From contig NZ_VOIQ01000013.1 of assembly GCF_010470675.1 (NCBI RefSeq), positions 1 through 64,000 of the forward strand: a stretch of 64,000 bases of DNA, given 5' to 3'. This stretch comes from Desulfovibrio sp. JC010. Lineage in GTDB: Bacteria; Desulfobacterota; Desulfovibrionia; Desulfovibrionales; Desulfovibrionaceae. This document shows positions 51,944 to 61,551 of this stretch, one piece after another. The notes beneath the pieces were generated by a model. It saw only the letters and a program-made list of their open reading frames with translations, ran no database searches and was not told the DNA's origin. Each line of letters begins with the position of its first letter. Position 1 is the stretch's first letter. The position numbers and the translations under genes were made by a program.

Positions 51944-54607
51944 ATGTCAAAAAATGAAAACCTGATAAAAGCGGAAACCATAATTACCGGCCATGTAAAT
52001 GCGGATTTCGATTGTCTGGCCGCCATTGTGGCTGCCGGAAAACTATATCCCGACGCAACGCTTATTTTCCCCGGAAGCCAGGAAAAGAACCTGCGTAATT
52101 TCTACATGGAAAGCGCGACTTATTTCTTTAATTTCAAACATCTGAAAGAAATAGATAAAAGCGCGGTCAAGCTGCTGGTTGTGGTGGATACCTCACGCCG
52201 CAAACGCATTGTTCATATTGATCCCATTCTGCAGAATCCTGGGCTGAGAATCCATATTTACGACCATCACATGAAATCCGAATGCGACCTTGATCCTGAA
52301 TTCATGATTAAAAAGCCTTGGGGATCAAGCGTTGCAATTCTTTCCCATGAAATTCGCGAGCGCGGGCTGGAGATCAATCAGGAAGAAGCCACCATCATGG
52401 GCCTTGGACTTTATGAAGATACCGGATCATTCACTTTCAATTCCACCACCGAGCACGATTTCGAGGCCGGGAAATGGCTCTTGAAAAACGGCATGGAGCT
52501 GGACGTTATCACCGACCTGCTCAACCGCGATCTTTCCGCGCAGCAGATTACCCTGCTCGGGAGACTGCTTGAAGGGGCCACCACCCATACCATCAACGAC
52601 CTCGATGTGGTTATATCCGAGATCAGTACGCCCGAATATGTGGTTGATTTTTCCGTACTGGTTCATAAATTCATGGACGTTGAAAATATCAAGGTCCTTT
52701 TTGCACTGGGCCGCATGAACGACCGTATCCATCTGGTGGCCCGTTCCCGCACACCGGACATTGACGTGGGCGCGATCTGCACGGCTTTTGGTGGAGGCGG
52801 ACATGTTTATGCCGCATCCGCAACCATCAAAGACCGCACGCTGGCCGAAGTGCGTGATGAACTTTTCGCCCTGCTCTATTCCAAGGTTACCCCGCGCTTG
52901 AACGTGGAGTCCATCATGACCAAGCCGCCTGTTGCCATTCCCCGCAATATGAATATTACCAAGGCCGTAGACCGCATGACCAAGTACAACCTCAAAGGTG
53001 TGCCTGTGGTGGACTCCATGGAGAATATGCGCGTGGTCGGTCTACTGGAGCAGAAAACCGCAGACAAAGCTCTTTCGCATAGTCTGGGTGAGATGGAAGT
53101 TGAAATTTACATGCAGCACCCCTTTTCCACCATCAAGACTGATTCCGGGCTGCACCGGGTCATGGAAATTATCCTTGGCCAGAAGCAGCGTCTGGTTCCA
53201 GTGGTGGAAAATGACCGGGTTGAGGCTGTGGTCACCCGCACCGACCTGATTAATATGCTGGTGCAGGACCCGGCACGCATTCCGGAATCCCTGTTTCCGG
53301 ACAAGAAACAGGAACGCAATATCCGCAACATAATGCGCAACCGTCTGCCCAACAAAATCCTCGACATCCTTGAGACTGCCGGGGAAATGGCTGCCGAGAT
53401 CGGCACAGAAGCTTACGTGGTCGGCGGATTTGTGCGTGATGTGCTGCTGACCAAGACCAATTTCGACCTTGATCTGGTGGTTGAAGGTGACGGTATCGCC
53501 TTTGCCAAAAAGCTGGCTAAGAAAATGGACGGTCGGGCCAAATACCACCGCAAATTCAAGACCGCTGTAGTCATCCTGCCAGACGGGCAGCGGGTGGATG
53601 TGGCTACCGCACGTCTGGAATATTATGAATATCCGGCCGCCCTGCCTACGGTTGAGCTTTCATCTATAAAAATGGATCTTTACCGCCGCGACTTCACCAT
53701 CAACGCACTGGCAGTGCACATCAATCCGGGAAGCTTCGGTAAACTGGTGGATTTCTTCGGTTCCCAGCGCGACTTGAAAGACAAGACCGTGCGGGTGCTG
53801 CACGCCCTTAGTTTTGTGGAAGACCCGACCCGAATCATGCGCGCCATCCGCTTTGAACAACGTTTTGATTTCAAAATCGGCGGCCAGACCCTGAATCTAA
53901 TCAAAAACGCGCTCAAGCTGAATCTGATCAACAAACTTTCCGGCTACCGCTTAACCCACGAAATGCGCATTATTTTGGATGAAGCGCATGTGCTGCGCTC
54001 CATTGAGCGTATGAACGAACTGGGTGTGCTTGAAGCGATTCATCCATTGATGGTGCTCAATTCCGCCCGTTCGCAGGTTATCGGGGAACTTGAGCGGCTC
54101 ATGAGCTGGTACAGTCTGCTCTATCTTGAACCGCCTCTTTCGGTCTGGAAAACATATTTTCTGGCCATGTGCATGGGTATACCTAAGGCAAAAATGGAGC
54201 AGATTTACGACCGCTTCAGCTTTTCTCCCACAGAACGCAGGGAATTTGTCCATTTGCGTGATACTGTTTTCTGGGCAGCCGGGAATATCATGAACATCAA
54301 GCAGGAAATGAAACCCAGCGAGATTTACGAAACCCTCAGCCCGGTTCCGCTGGAGGGAGTGCTTTTCATCATGGCCCGCACCAAGCGGGAGATGATTAAA
54401 AAATATGTCTCCCAATATCTGACCAGCCTGAGACTTAAGACAATAGATGTGACCGGTGAAGACCTGAAGGAACTAGGACTTGAGCCGGGGCCTATGTATT
54501 CGGAATTGTTGACTAAGGTAAAACTGGCCTGCCTTGATGGTGAATTGAAAGGGCGTCAGGATCAATTATCTTTTTTAAAGGATAAAATTAAAGATTTAAA
54601 AAAATAG
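51944..54607 (+). CDS. DHH + CBS pair + tRNA nucleotidyltransferase fusion
   Basis: This 887-residue protein combines three modules. A DHH/DHHA1 phosphoesterase covers about residues 1-315 (GHVNADFDCLAAIVAAGKL, VVDTSRRKR, YDHHMKS and the GGGGH-type motif AFGGGGHVYAASATI). Two CBS nucleotide-sensing domains follow (about 320-445). A class II poly(A) polymerase/CCA-type nucleotidyltransferase completes it (about 465-887; VVGGFVRDVLL, NFDLDLVVEG, RRDFTINALAV, DPTRIMRAIRFEQRF). This order is known from A-adding tRNA enzymes of some deep-branching and delta-proteobacterial lineages. It probably adds the terminal A or CCA to tRNA; the DHH part may degrade short nucleotides. Confidence 0.85.
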   Translation: MSKNENLIKAETIITGHVNADFDCLAAIVAAGKLYPDATLIFPGSQEKNLRNFYMESATYFFNFKHLKEIDKSAVKLLVVVDTSRRKRIVHIDPILQNPGLRIHIYDHHMKSECDLDPEFMIKKPWGSSVAILSHEIRERGLEINQEEATIMGLGLYEDTGSFTFNSTTEHDFEAGKWLLKNGMELDVITDLLNRDLSAQQITLLGRLLEGATTHTINDLDVVISEISTPEYVVDFSVLVHKFMDVENIKVLFALGRMNDRIHLVARSRTPDIDVGAICTAFGGGGHVYAASATIKDRTLAEVRDELFALLYSKVTPRLNVESIMTKPPVAIPRNMNITKAVDRMTKYNLKGVPVVDSMENMRVVGLLEQKTADKALSHSLGEMEVEIYMQHPFSTIKTDSGLHRVMEIILGQKQRLVPVVENDRVEAVVTRTDLINMLVQDPARIPESLFPDKKQERNIRNIMRNRLPNKILDILETAGEMAAEIGTEAYVVGGFVRDVLLTKTNFDLDLVVEGDGIAFAKKLAKKMDGRAKYHRKFKTAVVILPDGQRVDVATARLEYYEYPAALPTVELSSIKMDLYRRDFTINALAVHINPGSFGKLVDFFGSQRDLKDKTVRVLHALSFVEDPTRIMRAIRFEQRFDFKIGGQTLNLIKNALKLNLINKLSGYRLTHEMRIILDEAHVLRSIERMNELGVLEAIHPLMVLNSARSQVIGELERLMSWYSLLYLEPPLSVWKTYFLAMCMGIPKAKMEQIYDRFSFSPTERREFVHLRDTVFWAAGNIMNIKQEMKPSEIYETLSPVPLEGVLFIMARTKREMIKKYVSQYLTSLRLKTIDVTGEDLKELGLEPGPMYSELLTKVKLACLDGELKGRQDQLSFLKDKIKDLKK

Positions 54608-54913
54608 GCCGAAAATTTCCATTTTAGAAAGTATATCAAGTACTTTAAAAAATGGTTTCCCTTGCTCTTGCCCGGCAAGGCGTGTAGAACATGCAGACTT
54701 TTTCAATAAGCTGTGAAAAAGCCGCTTATGAATGTTTTTTTCATGAATAAGCTGTTTTTTCCATATTTATTGTTGATAATTAGCTGGTATTTAATTACTG
54801 GAAATTAATATTGTTTGATAAAAACAATGTGAACGGTCCTTGCTCAAGTTTAGCAGGACAATCGGACAGTAACTTCACTACTGTGCGAAGGTATTGTAAA
54901 GGTTGTTTTACAG
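54608..54913. other. 306-base gap upstream of the HIT gene
   Basis: No gene is visible. A weak hairpin just after the fusion gene (CCATTTT…AAAATGG, 54619-54655) may be its terminator. A second inverted repeat (CTTATGAA…TTCATGAATAAG) near 54726-54751 has no T-run. Confidence 0.5.
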
Positions 54914-55402
54914 ATGGACGTATTATGGGCACCGTGGCGGATGGACTACATTCTTGGTCCCAAGCCTGATGAATGTGTTTTCTGTATTCCGGAAAGCACT
55001 GAAGAGGATGAGGAAAGATTAATTCTGCACAGGGCTGAGCACTGCTTTGTGATCATGAATAAATTTCCTTACAACAACTGCCACCTGATGGTTACGCCGT
55101 ACCGTCATGTCAGTAAACTCACTGATCTTGATGAAGCGGAAGCTTCGGAGATCATGAAATATATAACCATAAGCTGCGATATTCTGGATAAAGCATGCAA
55201 CCCGCAAGGGATAAATGTCGGCCTGAATATAGGGGAAGCAGCCGGAGCTGGGATCGCCGCCCATCTCCACTTTCAGTTAGTACCCCGTTGGAACGGGGAT
55301 GCATCGTTTATGGCAGTGTTCGGAGAAACCAATGTTATCCCCGACCACTTGTCCTCAACTTACAATAGGCTCAAGCCGTTTTTTGACAGCTGCTGTCGCT
55401 AG
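54914..55402 (+). CDS. HIT-family hydrolase / nucleotidyltransferase-like protein
   Basis: This 162-residue protein is a histidine-triad family member: CVFCIPESTEEDEERLILHR, NKFPYNNCHLMVTPYRHV and GINVGLNIGEAAGAGIAAHL. The triad reads H-L-H-F-Q, with Gln in place of the third His, as in ATP adenylyltransferase-type enzymes. The N-terminal CxxC in FCIP suggests bound zinc. It probably processes dinucleoside polyphosphates or adenylated compounds. The next gene follows after 19 bases. Confidence 0.85.
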   Translation: MDVLWAPWRMDYILGPKPDECVFCIPESTEEDEERLILHRAEHCFVIMNKFPYNNCHLMVTPYRHVSKLTDLDEAEASEIMKYITISCDILDKACNPQGINVGLNIGEAAGAGIAAHLHFQLVPRWNGDASFMAVFGETNVIPDHLSSTYNRLKPFFDSCCR

Positions 55403-55421
55403 TAACACTAAGGAGGGTTTC

Positions 55422-55775
55422 ATGCGTTACTTGAAGGTTTTGGCTCTGGTGGTTCTCTTTTTCCTTTCCATGGTATTCTTTATTCAGAATACTCCTGAAC
55501 TTTCCAAGGAAGTAACTCTGTCCATCGAACTGTTTAACTACAAGTTCATGAGCCAGCCTCTTCCCTACTATCTGTTGATCCTGATTGCCTTTGCCGCAGG
55601 TTCCTTGCTCTGTCTGCTTTACTTCATGGCTGACAAAGTCCGTCTTTCCGGCCAGCTCCGCACCTGCCGCACCAGAATGGCAAACCTTGAGCAGGAAGTT
55701 AACTCTCTGCGCAATCTGCCCCTCGATGAGGGGAACTATCCCTCCGCAGAAGAAAGCGAAGAGAAAGCTTCTTAA
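55422..55775 (+). CDS. lapA: LapA-domain inner-membrane protein
   Basis: This 117-residue protein has two membrane helices (VLALVVLFFLSMVFFI and LPYYLLILIAFAAGSLLCLL) and a cytoplasmic coiled-coil tail (LRTCRTRMANLEQEVNSLRN). This matches the LapA/DUF1049 family. LapA works with LapB in regulating lipopolysaccharide synthesis, and a LapB-like gene follows 28 bases later. I start at 55422, where AAGGAGGG lies 6 bases upstream; the frame extends far upstream without similarity. Confidence 0.85.
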   Translation: MRYLKVLALVVLFFLSMVFFIQNTPELSKEVTLSIELFNYKFMSQPLPYYLLILIAFAAGSLLCLLYFMADKVRLSGQLRTCRTRMANLEQEVNSLRNLPLDEGNYPSAEESEEKAS

Positions 55776-55803
55776 TAAATAAGCGCATATACAAGGAGTA
55801 TAC

Positions 55804-56943
55804 GTGTCCTTTTTAAGCGTATTTAAAAAGAAGAAAATGACGGCGTCCGATAATCGGGCGCCGTCTTATTCGTCCGGGGCCGGAAAAGGCAAGTCCGGAC
55901 TTGCGGATACCCGCGCAGCTATTGATGAACTCAGCAAGGTTGTAAAAGATACTCCCGAAGCTGTTGAGATCTACCTCGCCCTTGGTAACCTCTACCGTTC
56001 ACAGGGCGAAATCGAACGTGCCGCCCAGATCAGGAACAGCCTGATTGTCCGTCCCGGTCTGGCCCCGGCTATCAAGGCCCGCGCCCTATATGAACTGGGG
56101 CGTGATTTCAGCCGTGGGGGCTTTCTGGACCGTGCGGTGAGTGCTTTTGAAAAAGCCCGTGAAATCGTAGGGGATTCCCCTGAGATTCTGACCGAACTGG
56201 CTGAACTGGCCGCAGGAGGCCGGGAATTCGAAAAAGCTGCAGCCTATTACTCCAAACTGAATCAGCCTGTGCAGGAAGCGCACTATCTCGCCCGGCTGGC
56301 TGAAGATTACAATTCAGAAGGCGAATACGCTCTCGCCAACCGTACCTTAAGAAAAGCCATTGATGTTTCTGAAAGCTCTGTAGAGTCATGGTTGCTGGTG
56401 CTGACCAGAATGAAACAGGAAGGGGCACTGGATAAATTCAAAAAGAAATTTAACATCGCTCTTGCAAAGGTTCCCAAGCACTTAAGATTTGTCCTTATTG
56501 AAGGCGTACTGGCTGAATCCCTTGTTTTCGGGGAGACTCCGCTCCAGAAAAAAGAACCGGACAATGACCGCAGCTATCCTTTTTATGAAGTGATGGTTGA
56601 AGAAATTTCCCAAGCCGACCCGGATGTGATCATGCAGTATTACGGTGCGCGGCTCCTGCAGCTCTGCGGCAAGCAGGAAGAAGCCGGGGTCTGGCTTGAA
56701 AAGACCCTCATGCTCAACCAGAATTTCTGGCTTGCGCGGCTTGAACTCTTTAATCTTGCGCAGGACCAGCAACAACTGACCTCATCTTTTAAAAATCAGC
56801 TGGACTTTTTTGTAAACGTTGCGAAAAAAGTGCAAAGATTCACCTGTTCCAGTTGCGGTCTTAAGCGTGATAGAATATTTTTCAATTGCCCGCGGTGCCG
56901 CAGTTGGCATTCAATTTCGTTCCGTAAAGAACTGAACCAGTAA
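55804..56943 (+). CDS. lapB: LapB-like TPR protein with rubredoxin-type zinc knuckle
   Basis: This 379-residue protein holds TPR-like helices between about 35 and 340. It ends with a rubredoxin-like metal-binding motif, FTCSSCGLKRDRIFFNCPRC, the hallmark of LapB (YciM). It lacks the N-terminal membrane anchor of E. coli LapB; the adjacent LapA protein may recruit it to the membrane. In E. coli the pair controls LpxC degradation. The start is GTG with AAGGAG 6 bases upstream. Confidence 0.85.
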   Translation: MSFLSVFKKKKMTASDNRAPSYSSGAGKGKSGLADTRAAIDELSKVVKDTPEAVEIYLALGNLYRSQGEIERAAQIRNSLIVRPGLAPAIKARALYELGRDFSRGGFLDRAVSAFEKAREIVGDSPEILTELAELAAGGREFEKAAAYYSKLNQPVQEAHYLARLAEDYNSEGEYALANRTLRKAIDVSESSVESWLLVLTRMKQEGALDKFKKKFNIALAKVPKHLRFVLIEGVLAESLVFGETPLQKKEPDNDRSYPFYEVMVEEISQADPDVIMQYYGARLLQLCGKQEEAGVWLEKTLMLNQNFWLARLELFNLAQDQQQLTSSFKNQLDFFVNVAKKVQRFTCSSCGLKRDRIFFNCPRCRSWHSISFRKELNQ

Positions 56944-56959
56944 GCCCCATATATTTATT

Positions 56960-59614
56960 GTGAGCAAACCTAAACTCACTCCCATGTTCGAGCAGTACAT
57001 GCAGATCAAGGCCGAACACCCTGATTCTCTGCTGTTTTTCCGTATGGGAGACTTCTACGAGCTTTTCTTTGAGGACGCTGAAATTGCAGCGCGTGAATTG
57101 CAGATCGCTTTGACCTGCCGTAATCCCAATTCTCCCGATAAAATTCCCATGTGCGGAGTTCCGCATCATGCCTCACGTACATATCTGGCTCAGTTGGTAG
57201 ACAAAGGCTACACTGTTGCGCTTTGCGATCAGCTTGAAGATCCCAAACAGACAAAAGGGTTGGTGAAACGCGGCGTAACAAGGGTTTACACGCCCGGAAC
57301 AGTTGTCGAAGACGACACCCTTACAGCCAAGGACAATAACTTTCTTGCCGCCCTGCTCTGGGATGAAACAAAGTCCGCAGGCGGGCTGGCATGGATGGAT
57401 TTTTCCACCGGACAATGGTCCGGGCTTCAAAGCAAGAATGAAAACGACCTCTGGCAATGGGCACTAAAAGTAAATCCCCGGGAACTGATATTACCGCAGG
57501 GCAAGGCCGTTCCCGGTCAGTATGGCGACATGGATGCCCGTATCGCCCCTGCTCCTTCCGCCGGATATTTCAATTACAATTCTGCCAAAGACAATGTCCT
57601 TGAAGCACAGGATGTCGCCGATCTCGATTCATTGGACCTTGAAGACAAACCGCAGCTGACCCAGGCTTGCGGTGCGCTAATTTCCTATCTGCGCCAGACC
57701 CAGATGCAGGATTTTGATCATCTCGGTGAATTCAAGCCGCTCAATCTGACCAAATTCATGATTCTGGATGAAGTCACCGAACGCAACCTTGAGCTTTTCA
57801 AAAGGCTGGACGGCAAAAAGGGCAAAGGCACCCTGCTCAACGTTCTCGACAAGACCATTACCCCCATGGGCGGACGTCTTCTCGCGGTGCGTTTAAAGCA
57901 GCCGTGGCGCGAGATTTCGCCTATTGAGCACAACCAACGGGCGGTTACTTTTTTTCACGATGACGACTCTCTGCGCGCCAAAGTCCGCGAACTGCTCGAT
58001 ACGGTCTACGACCTTGAACGCCTTTCCACCCGTGTCGTGCTCGGCCGGGCAACCCCCAAGGATTTCATCAGCCTGCGTCAGAGCCTGAAGACCCTGCCTC
58101 CGGTCCATCATCTTCTGCATGAAGCAGTAGTCGGCGTGGACGAAGAAAATCCGGTCACTCCGGCCCTGAAATCCATCGTCAAAAAATGGGATTCCATGAC
58201 CGATGTGGCTGAACTTCTGGAAGCAGCCCTTGTGGACTCCCCTCCCCCGGTCATCACCGAAGGCGGGTTGTTCAAGTCCGGTTTTAACGAAGAACTGGAC
58301 GAACTCATCGAGCTGACCGAGCACGGGGAATCCACCCTTGCCGGACTGCTGGAAAACGAAAAATCCGCCAACGACCTGCCCAAGCTCAAACTGGGATTCA
58401 ACAAGGTCTTCGGTTACTATTTTGAAATTTCCAAAGCTTTCAAGGGACAGGTGCCGGACTATTTTGAACGCCGCCAGACCCTTGTAAACAGCGAACGCTA
58501 CATTACCCCGGAACTCAAAGAGCTTGAAGAAAAGCTCATTTCAGCTTCGGATAAACGCAAGACCCTTGAATACAACCTTTTCCAGAAAATACGTGAGGAA
58601 ATTGCCGGGAACCGCAGTCGTTTCATGTTCATGGCAGATGCCATTGCCGCTGTTGACTTCTGGCAGGGACTGGCTGAAGCCGCAAGGGCCAACCGCTGGT
58701 CCTGCCCGGAAATCCATCCCGGCATGGAAGTGGTCATTGAGGAAGGCCGCCATCCCGTGGTCGAAGCCGTGCAAGGGGCGGCAAACTACATCCCCAACAG
58801 TCTGACCATCGACGAAAAACGGCGTATCCTGCTCATCACAGGGCCGAACATGGCCGGTAAATCAACCGTGCTTCGTCAGGTCGCGCTAATGGGCATCATG
58901 GCCCAGATAGGTTCCTACATCCCGGCCACCAACGGACGTATCGGGCTTATGGACCGTGTATTTTCCCGCGTCGGTGCTTCGGATAACCTTGCGCAGGGAC
59001 AATCCACCTTTATGGTTGAAATGATGGAAACCGCACGCATCCTGCGCCAGGCTTCCAAGCGCAGTCTGGTCATTCTTGATGAAATCGGACGCGGAACCTC
59101 TACCTTTGACGGGCTTGCGCTGGCATGGGCTGTTGTGGAAGAGCTTTCCAAGCGCGCACGGGGCGGTATCCGCACCCTTTTCGCCACCCATTACCATGAA
59201 CTGACCTCTCTTGAGGGAGTCATTGACGGCCTGCGGAATTTCAACATTGCGGTCCGTGAATGGAAAGGTGATATCCTTTTCCTGCGCAGGCTGGTTCCCG
59301 GTCCGGCGGATAAAAGTTACGGTATCGAGGTGGCCAAGCTTGCCGGGGTACCCAAGCCTGTAGTAGTCAGGGCTAGGGAAATTCTTGCGAATCTTGAAGA
59401 AAAATCGCAGGATGTGGATGGTCAGCCTGTGCATCAGGCCCCGTCCGTGCAATCAATCCTGCCCGGAATGATCTGCACCGAAAACAAAAACGAAGCTCCG
59501 CCCGAAGATCATGCACTCATCAAAGAGCTGCGTAATCTCGATGTGAACGGACTTTCACCCATAGAAGCCCTTACCCTTCTGAATCAGTGGAAAAAATCAC
59601 TGGGAGAAAATTAA
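56960..59614 (+). CDS. mutS: DNA mismatch repair protein MutS
   Basis: This 884-residue protein recognises mismatched bases and starts repair. Domain I holds FFRMGDFYELFFEDAEIA with the Phe-x-Glu wedge. The ATPase has Walker A ITGPNMAGKSTVLRQ near residue 627, Walker B LVILDEIGRGTSTFDG and the switch FATHYHEL. A C-terminal helix (LSPIEALTLLNQWKKSL) is the dimerisation end. It starts with GTG at 56960, with little Shine-Dalgarno. The stop overlaps the next gene's ATG (TAATG). Confidence 0.95.
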   Translation: MSKPKLTPMFEQYMQIKAEHPDSLLFFRMGDFYELFFEDAEIAARELQIALTCRNPNSPDKIPMCGVPHHASRTYLAQLVDKGYTVALCDQLEDPKQTKGLVKRGVTRVYTPGTVVEDDTLTAKDNNFLAALLWDETKSAGGLAWMDFSTGQWSGLQSKNENDLWQWALKVNPRELILPQGKAVPGQYGDMDARIAPAPSAGYFNYNSAKDNVLEAQDVADLDSLDLEDKPQLTQACGALISYLRQTQMQDFDHLGEFKPLNLTKFMILDEVTERNLELFKRLDGKKGKGTLLNVLDKTITPMGGRLLAVRLKQPWREISPIEHNQRAVTFFHDDDSLRAKVRELLDTVYDLERLSTRVVLGRATPKDFISLRQSLKTLPPVHHLLHEAVVGVDEENPVTPALKSIVKKWDSMTDVAELLEAALVDSPPPVITEGGLFKSGFNEELDELIELTEHGESTLAGLLENEKSANDLPKLKLGFNKVFGYYFEISKAFKGQVPDYFERRQTLVNSERYITPELKELEEKLISASDKRKTLEYNLFQKIREEIAGNRSRFMFMADAIAAVDFWQGLAEAARANRWSCPEIHPGMEVVIEEGRHPVVEAVQGAANYIPNSLTIDEKRRILLITGPNMAGKSTVLRQVALMGIMAQIGSYIPATNGRIGLMDRVFSRVGASDNLAQGQSTFMVEMMETARILRQASKRSLVILDEIGRGTSTFDGLALAWAVVEELSKRARGGIRTLFATHYHELTSLEGVIDGLRNFNIAVREWKGDILFLRRLVPGPADKSYGIEVAKLAGVPKPVVVRAREILANLEEKSQDVDGQPVHQAPSVQSILPGMICTENKNEAPPEDHALIKELRNLDVNGLSPIEALTLLNQWKKSLGEN

Positions 59615-60066
59615 TGAAATTTTATAATCTTAAAAAACATGTTGTCCTTGCTGTCATGGCTGTGATGCTTCTTGCCAGCGCAGGTTGCGGCGTTAAAATC
59701 TGGCCCGCCCCTACTAAGAGTGAAGACTTTTTCAAGTTCACTTCAGTGGAAGGCCGCCGCGTAGGTGAGTGCCTTAAAGTTGTAGTAAAGGTTGACGGCG
59801 CATATAAAAATGTGGACAATTTGAGCCTTCAATTTCAAGCTGACGGTTCCGGTCCGGGAGAAGGCTGCCCCACATGTCCTTTCTTCCCGGCTATCAGGAA
59901 AGATTTTACCCCCGGTTCCGAAGGTATTCAATCTGACGGCTCCACTTTCGTATTCAGCGATTGTGGACTTGATCCCGCTAAAAGCTATCGTTGGAGAGTC
60001 GTAGGACGCAATGTTTACGACGCACTCGGAGTAGTAATTTCCGACGTATACACAGCTGCACCCTAA
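59614..60066 (+). CDS. small lipoprotein of unknown function
   Basis: This 150-residue protein starts with a signal peptide and lipobox (VMLLASAGC, Cys near residue 25), so it would be anchored to the envelope. The rest resembles a single beta-sandwich: VVVKVDGAYKNVDNLSLQF and SYRWRVVGRNVYDALG. Paired cysteines in EGCPTCPFF and SDCGLD could form disulfides. It overlaps the mutS stop and precedes lysA by 23 bases. I recognise no family. The start at 59614 is preferred because it gives a clean signal peptide. Confidence 0.75.
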   Translation: MKFYNLKKHVVLAVMAVMLLASAGCGVKIWPAPTKSEDFFKFTSVEGRRVGECLKVVVKVDGAYKNVDNLSLQFQADGSGPGEGCPTCPFFPAIRKDFTPGSEGIQSDGSTFVFSDCGLDPAKSYRWRVVGRNVYDALGVVISDVYTAAP

Positions 60067-60089
60067 TCATTTAATGGAGTCCTTCCACA

Positions 60090-61328
60090 ATGCATCATTT
60101 TGAAATTAAAAATAATGAATTGCATGCTGAAAATATCAGCATCAATGAGCTTGCCAGAGAATACGGCACCCCGCTCTACATCTACTCCGCAGCCACCCTG
60201 CGCAGACATTTTGAAGCTTTTGATTCCGCTTTCACCGGGCTGGACCACATGACCTGCTATTCCGTAAAAGCCAACTCCAACCTGAGCGTGCTCAAGCTGC
60301 TGGCTGAAATGGGCGCAGGCATGGATATTGTCTCCGGCGGCGAACTTTTCCGTGCACTCAAAGCAGGCGTACCCGCAAGCAAAATCGTATTTTCCGGCGT
60401 GGGTAAAAAAGCGTACGAAATCGCTGAAGCACTCAAGGCCGATATTCTCATGTTCAACGTTGAGTCCGTGGGCGAAATGCACCGCATCAACGAAGTGGCC
60501 GAGTCCATGAACAAGACCGCGCGCATCAGTTTCCGTATCAATCCGGACGTTGATCCCAAGACACATCCCTACATTTCCACCGGGATGAAAAAGAATAAGT
60601 TCGGTCTGGATATGGAAACCGCCAAGGATGCATACAAAACCGCAAAAGAGCTTCCCAACGTCTCCCCCATCGGCATGGACTGCCATATCGGTTCCCAGCT
60701 GACCACCATTGAGCCGTTCCTCGAAGCCCTCGACAAGCTCCTCGCTTTCCGCGACGAACTCGGCACCATGGGCATTGAGATCGAACACCTCGACCTCGGC
60801 GGCGGACTCGGCATCACCTATGATGAAGAAGAGCCGCCCCATCCCAAGGAGTTCGGTGAAGCCCTCAGCAAGGCTCTCGCAGACAAAGGACTTAAAGTAA
60901 TCCTTGAACCCGGCCGTGTAATCGCCGGTAACGCAGGTATTCTCGTCGGTGAAGTTATCTACACCAAGAAGACCCCGACCAAGGATTTCCTGATTGTCGA
61001 TGCGGCCATGAACGATCTGGTGCGTCCTTCTCTGTACCAGTCCTATCACCGTATTTCCGAAGTCACCCAGAACAACCGTCCTGAAATCGACTACGACATT
61101 GTCGGCCCCATCTGCGAATCCGGAGATTTCCTCGCCAAGGATCGCATGCTGCCCGAAATGAAGCAGGGCGAGCTTATCGCGGTCTACTCTGCCGGGGCAT
61201 ACGGTTTCACCATGTCTTCCAACTACAACTCCCGCCTGCGTGCCGCAGAGATAATCGTCGATGGAGATGACGTCATCATGGCCCGCCGTCGTGAAACTTA
61301 CGAAGATCTGCTTAAACTGGAATCTTAG
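60090..61328 (+). CDS. lysA: diaminopimelate decarboxylase
   Basis: This 412-residue pyridoxal-phosphate enzyme makes lysine from meso-diaminopimelate. The cofactor Lys is in CYSVKANSNLSVLKLLAE near residue 59. HIGSQLT, LDLGGGLGITY and EPGRVIAGNAGILVGEV follow. The active-site Cys-Glu is in GPICESGDFLAKDR, and the C-terminal Tyr in SAGAYGFTMSSNYNSR. It is the last step of the pathway served by DapL. A terminator and repeat copy E follow. Confidence 0.94.
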   Translation: MHHFEIKNNELHAENISINELAREYGTPLYIYSAATLRRHFEAFDSAFTGLDHMTCYSVKANSNLSVLKLLAEMGAGMDIVSGGELFRALKAGVPASKIVFSGVGKKAYEIAEALKADILMFNVESVGEMHRINEVAESMNKTARISFRINPDVDPKTHPYISTGMKKNKFGLDMETAKDAYKTAKELPNVSPIGMDCHIGSQLTTIEPFLEALDKLLAFRDELGTMGIEIEHLDLGGGLGITYDEEEPPHPKEFGEALSKALADKGLKVILEPGRVIAGNAGILVGEVIYTKKTPTKDFLIVDAAMNDLVRPSLYQSYHRISEVTQNNRPEIDYDIVGPICESGDFLAKDRMLPEMKQGELIAVYSAGAYGFTMSSNYNSRLRAAEIIVDGDDVIMARRRETYEDLLKLES

Positions 61329-61333
61329 TATAT

Positions 61334-61368
61334 AAAGGCCTCCGGCGGCCCTGCCGGAGGCCTTTTTT
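61334..61368 (+). terminator. lysA intrinsic terminator built on the repeat motif
   Basis: AAGGCCTCCGGC pairs with GCCGGAGGCCTT around a 6-base loop, followed by T residues. The stem uses the same GCCTCCGGC sequence as the dispersed elements. Confidence 0.88.
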
Positions 61369-61401
61369 GATGCGCTTCGCGCTTTTTGATGGAAAGATTT
61401 C

Positions 61402-61472
61402 GCCTCCGGCGGCCAAAGAAACTTTTTGGAAAAAGTTTCTCTGGACTCTTCAAAAACTTTTAGTAGGGCTTT
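61402..61472 (+). repeat. dispersed palindromic element, copy E (core type 2)
   Basis: It begins GCCTCCGGCGG, has a 32-bp core at 61413-61444 (arms CCAAAGAAACTTTTT and AAAAAGTTTCTCTGG), then GACTCTTCAAAAACTTTTA and AGGGCTTT. It lies between lysA and rsmE. Confidence 0.8.
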
Positions 61473-61551
61473 GCCCCTTTTAATTAGAGTCCTGTCGCAA
61501 CTCCCCTCCTTGGGGATTTTCTTTTTTGGGGACTTTAAATAGGATAAGGCT

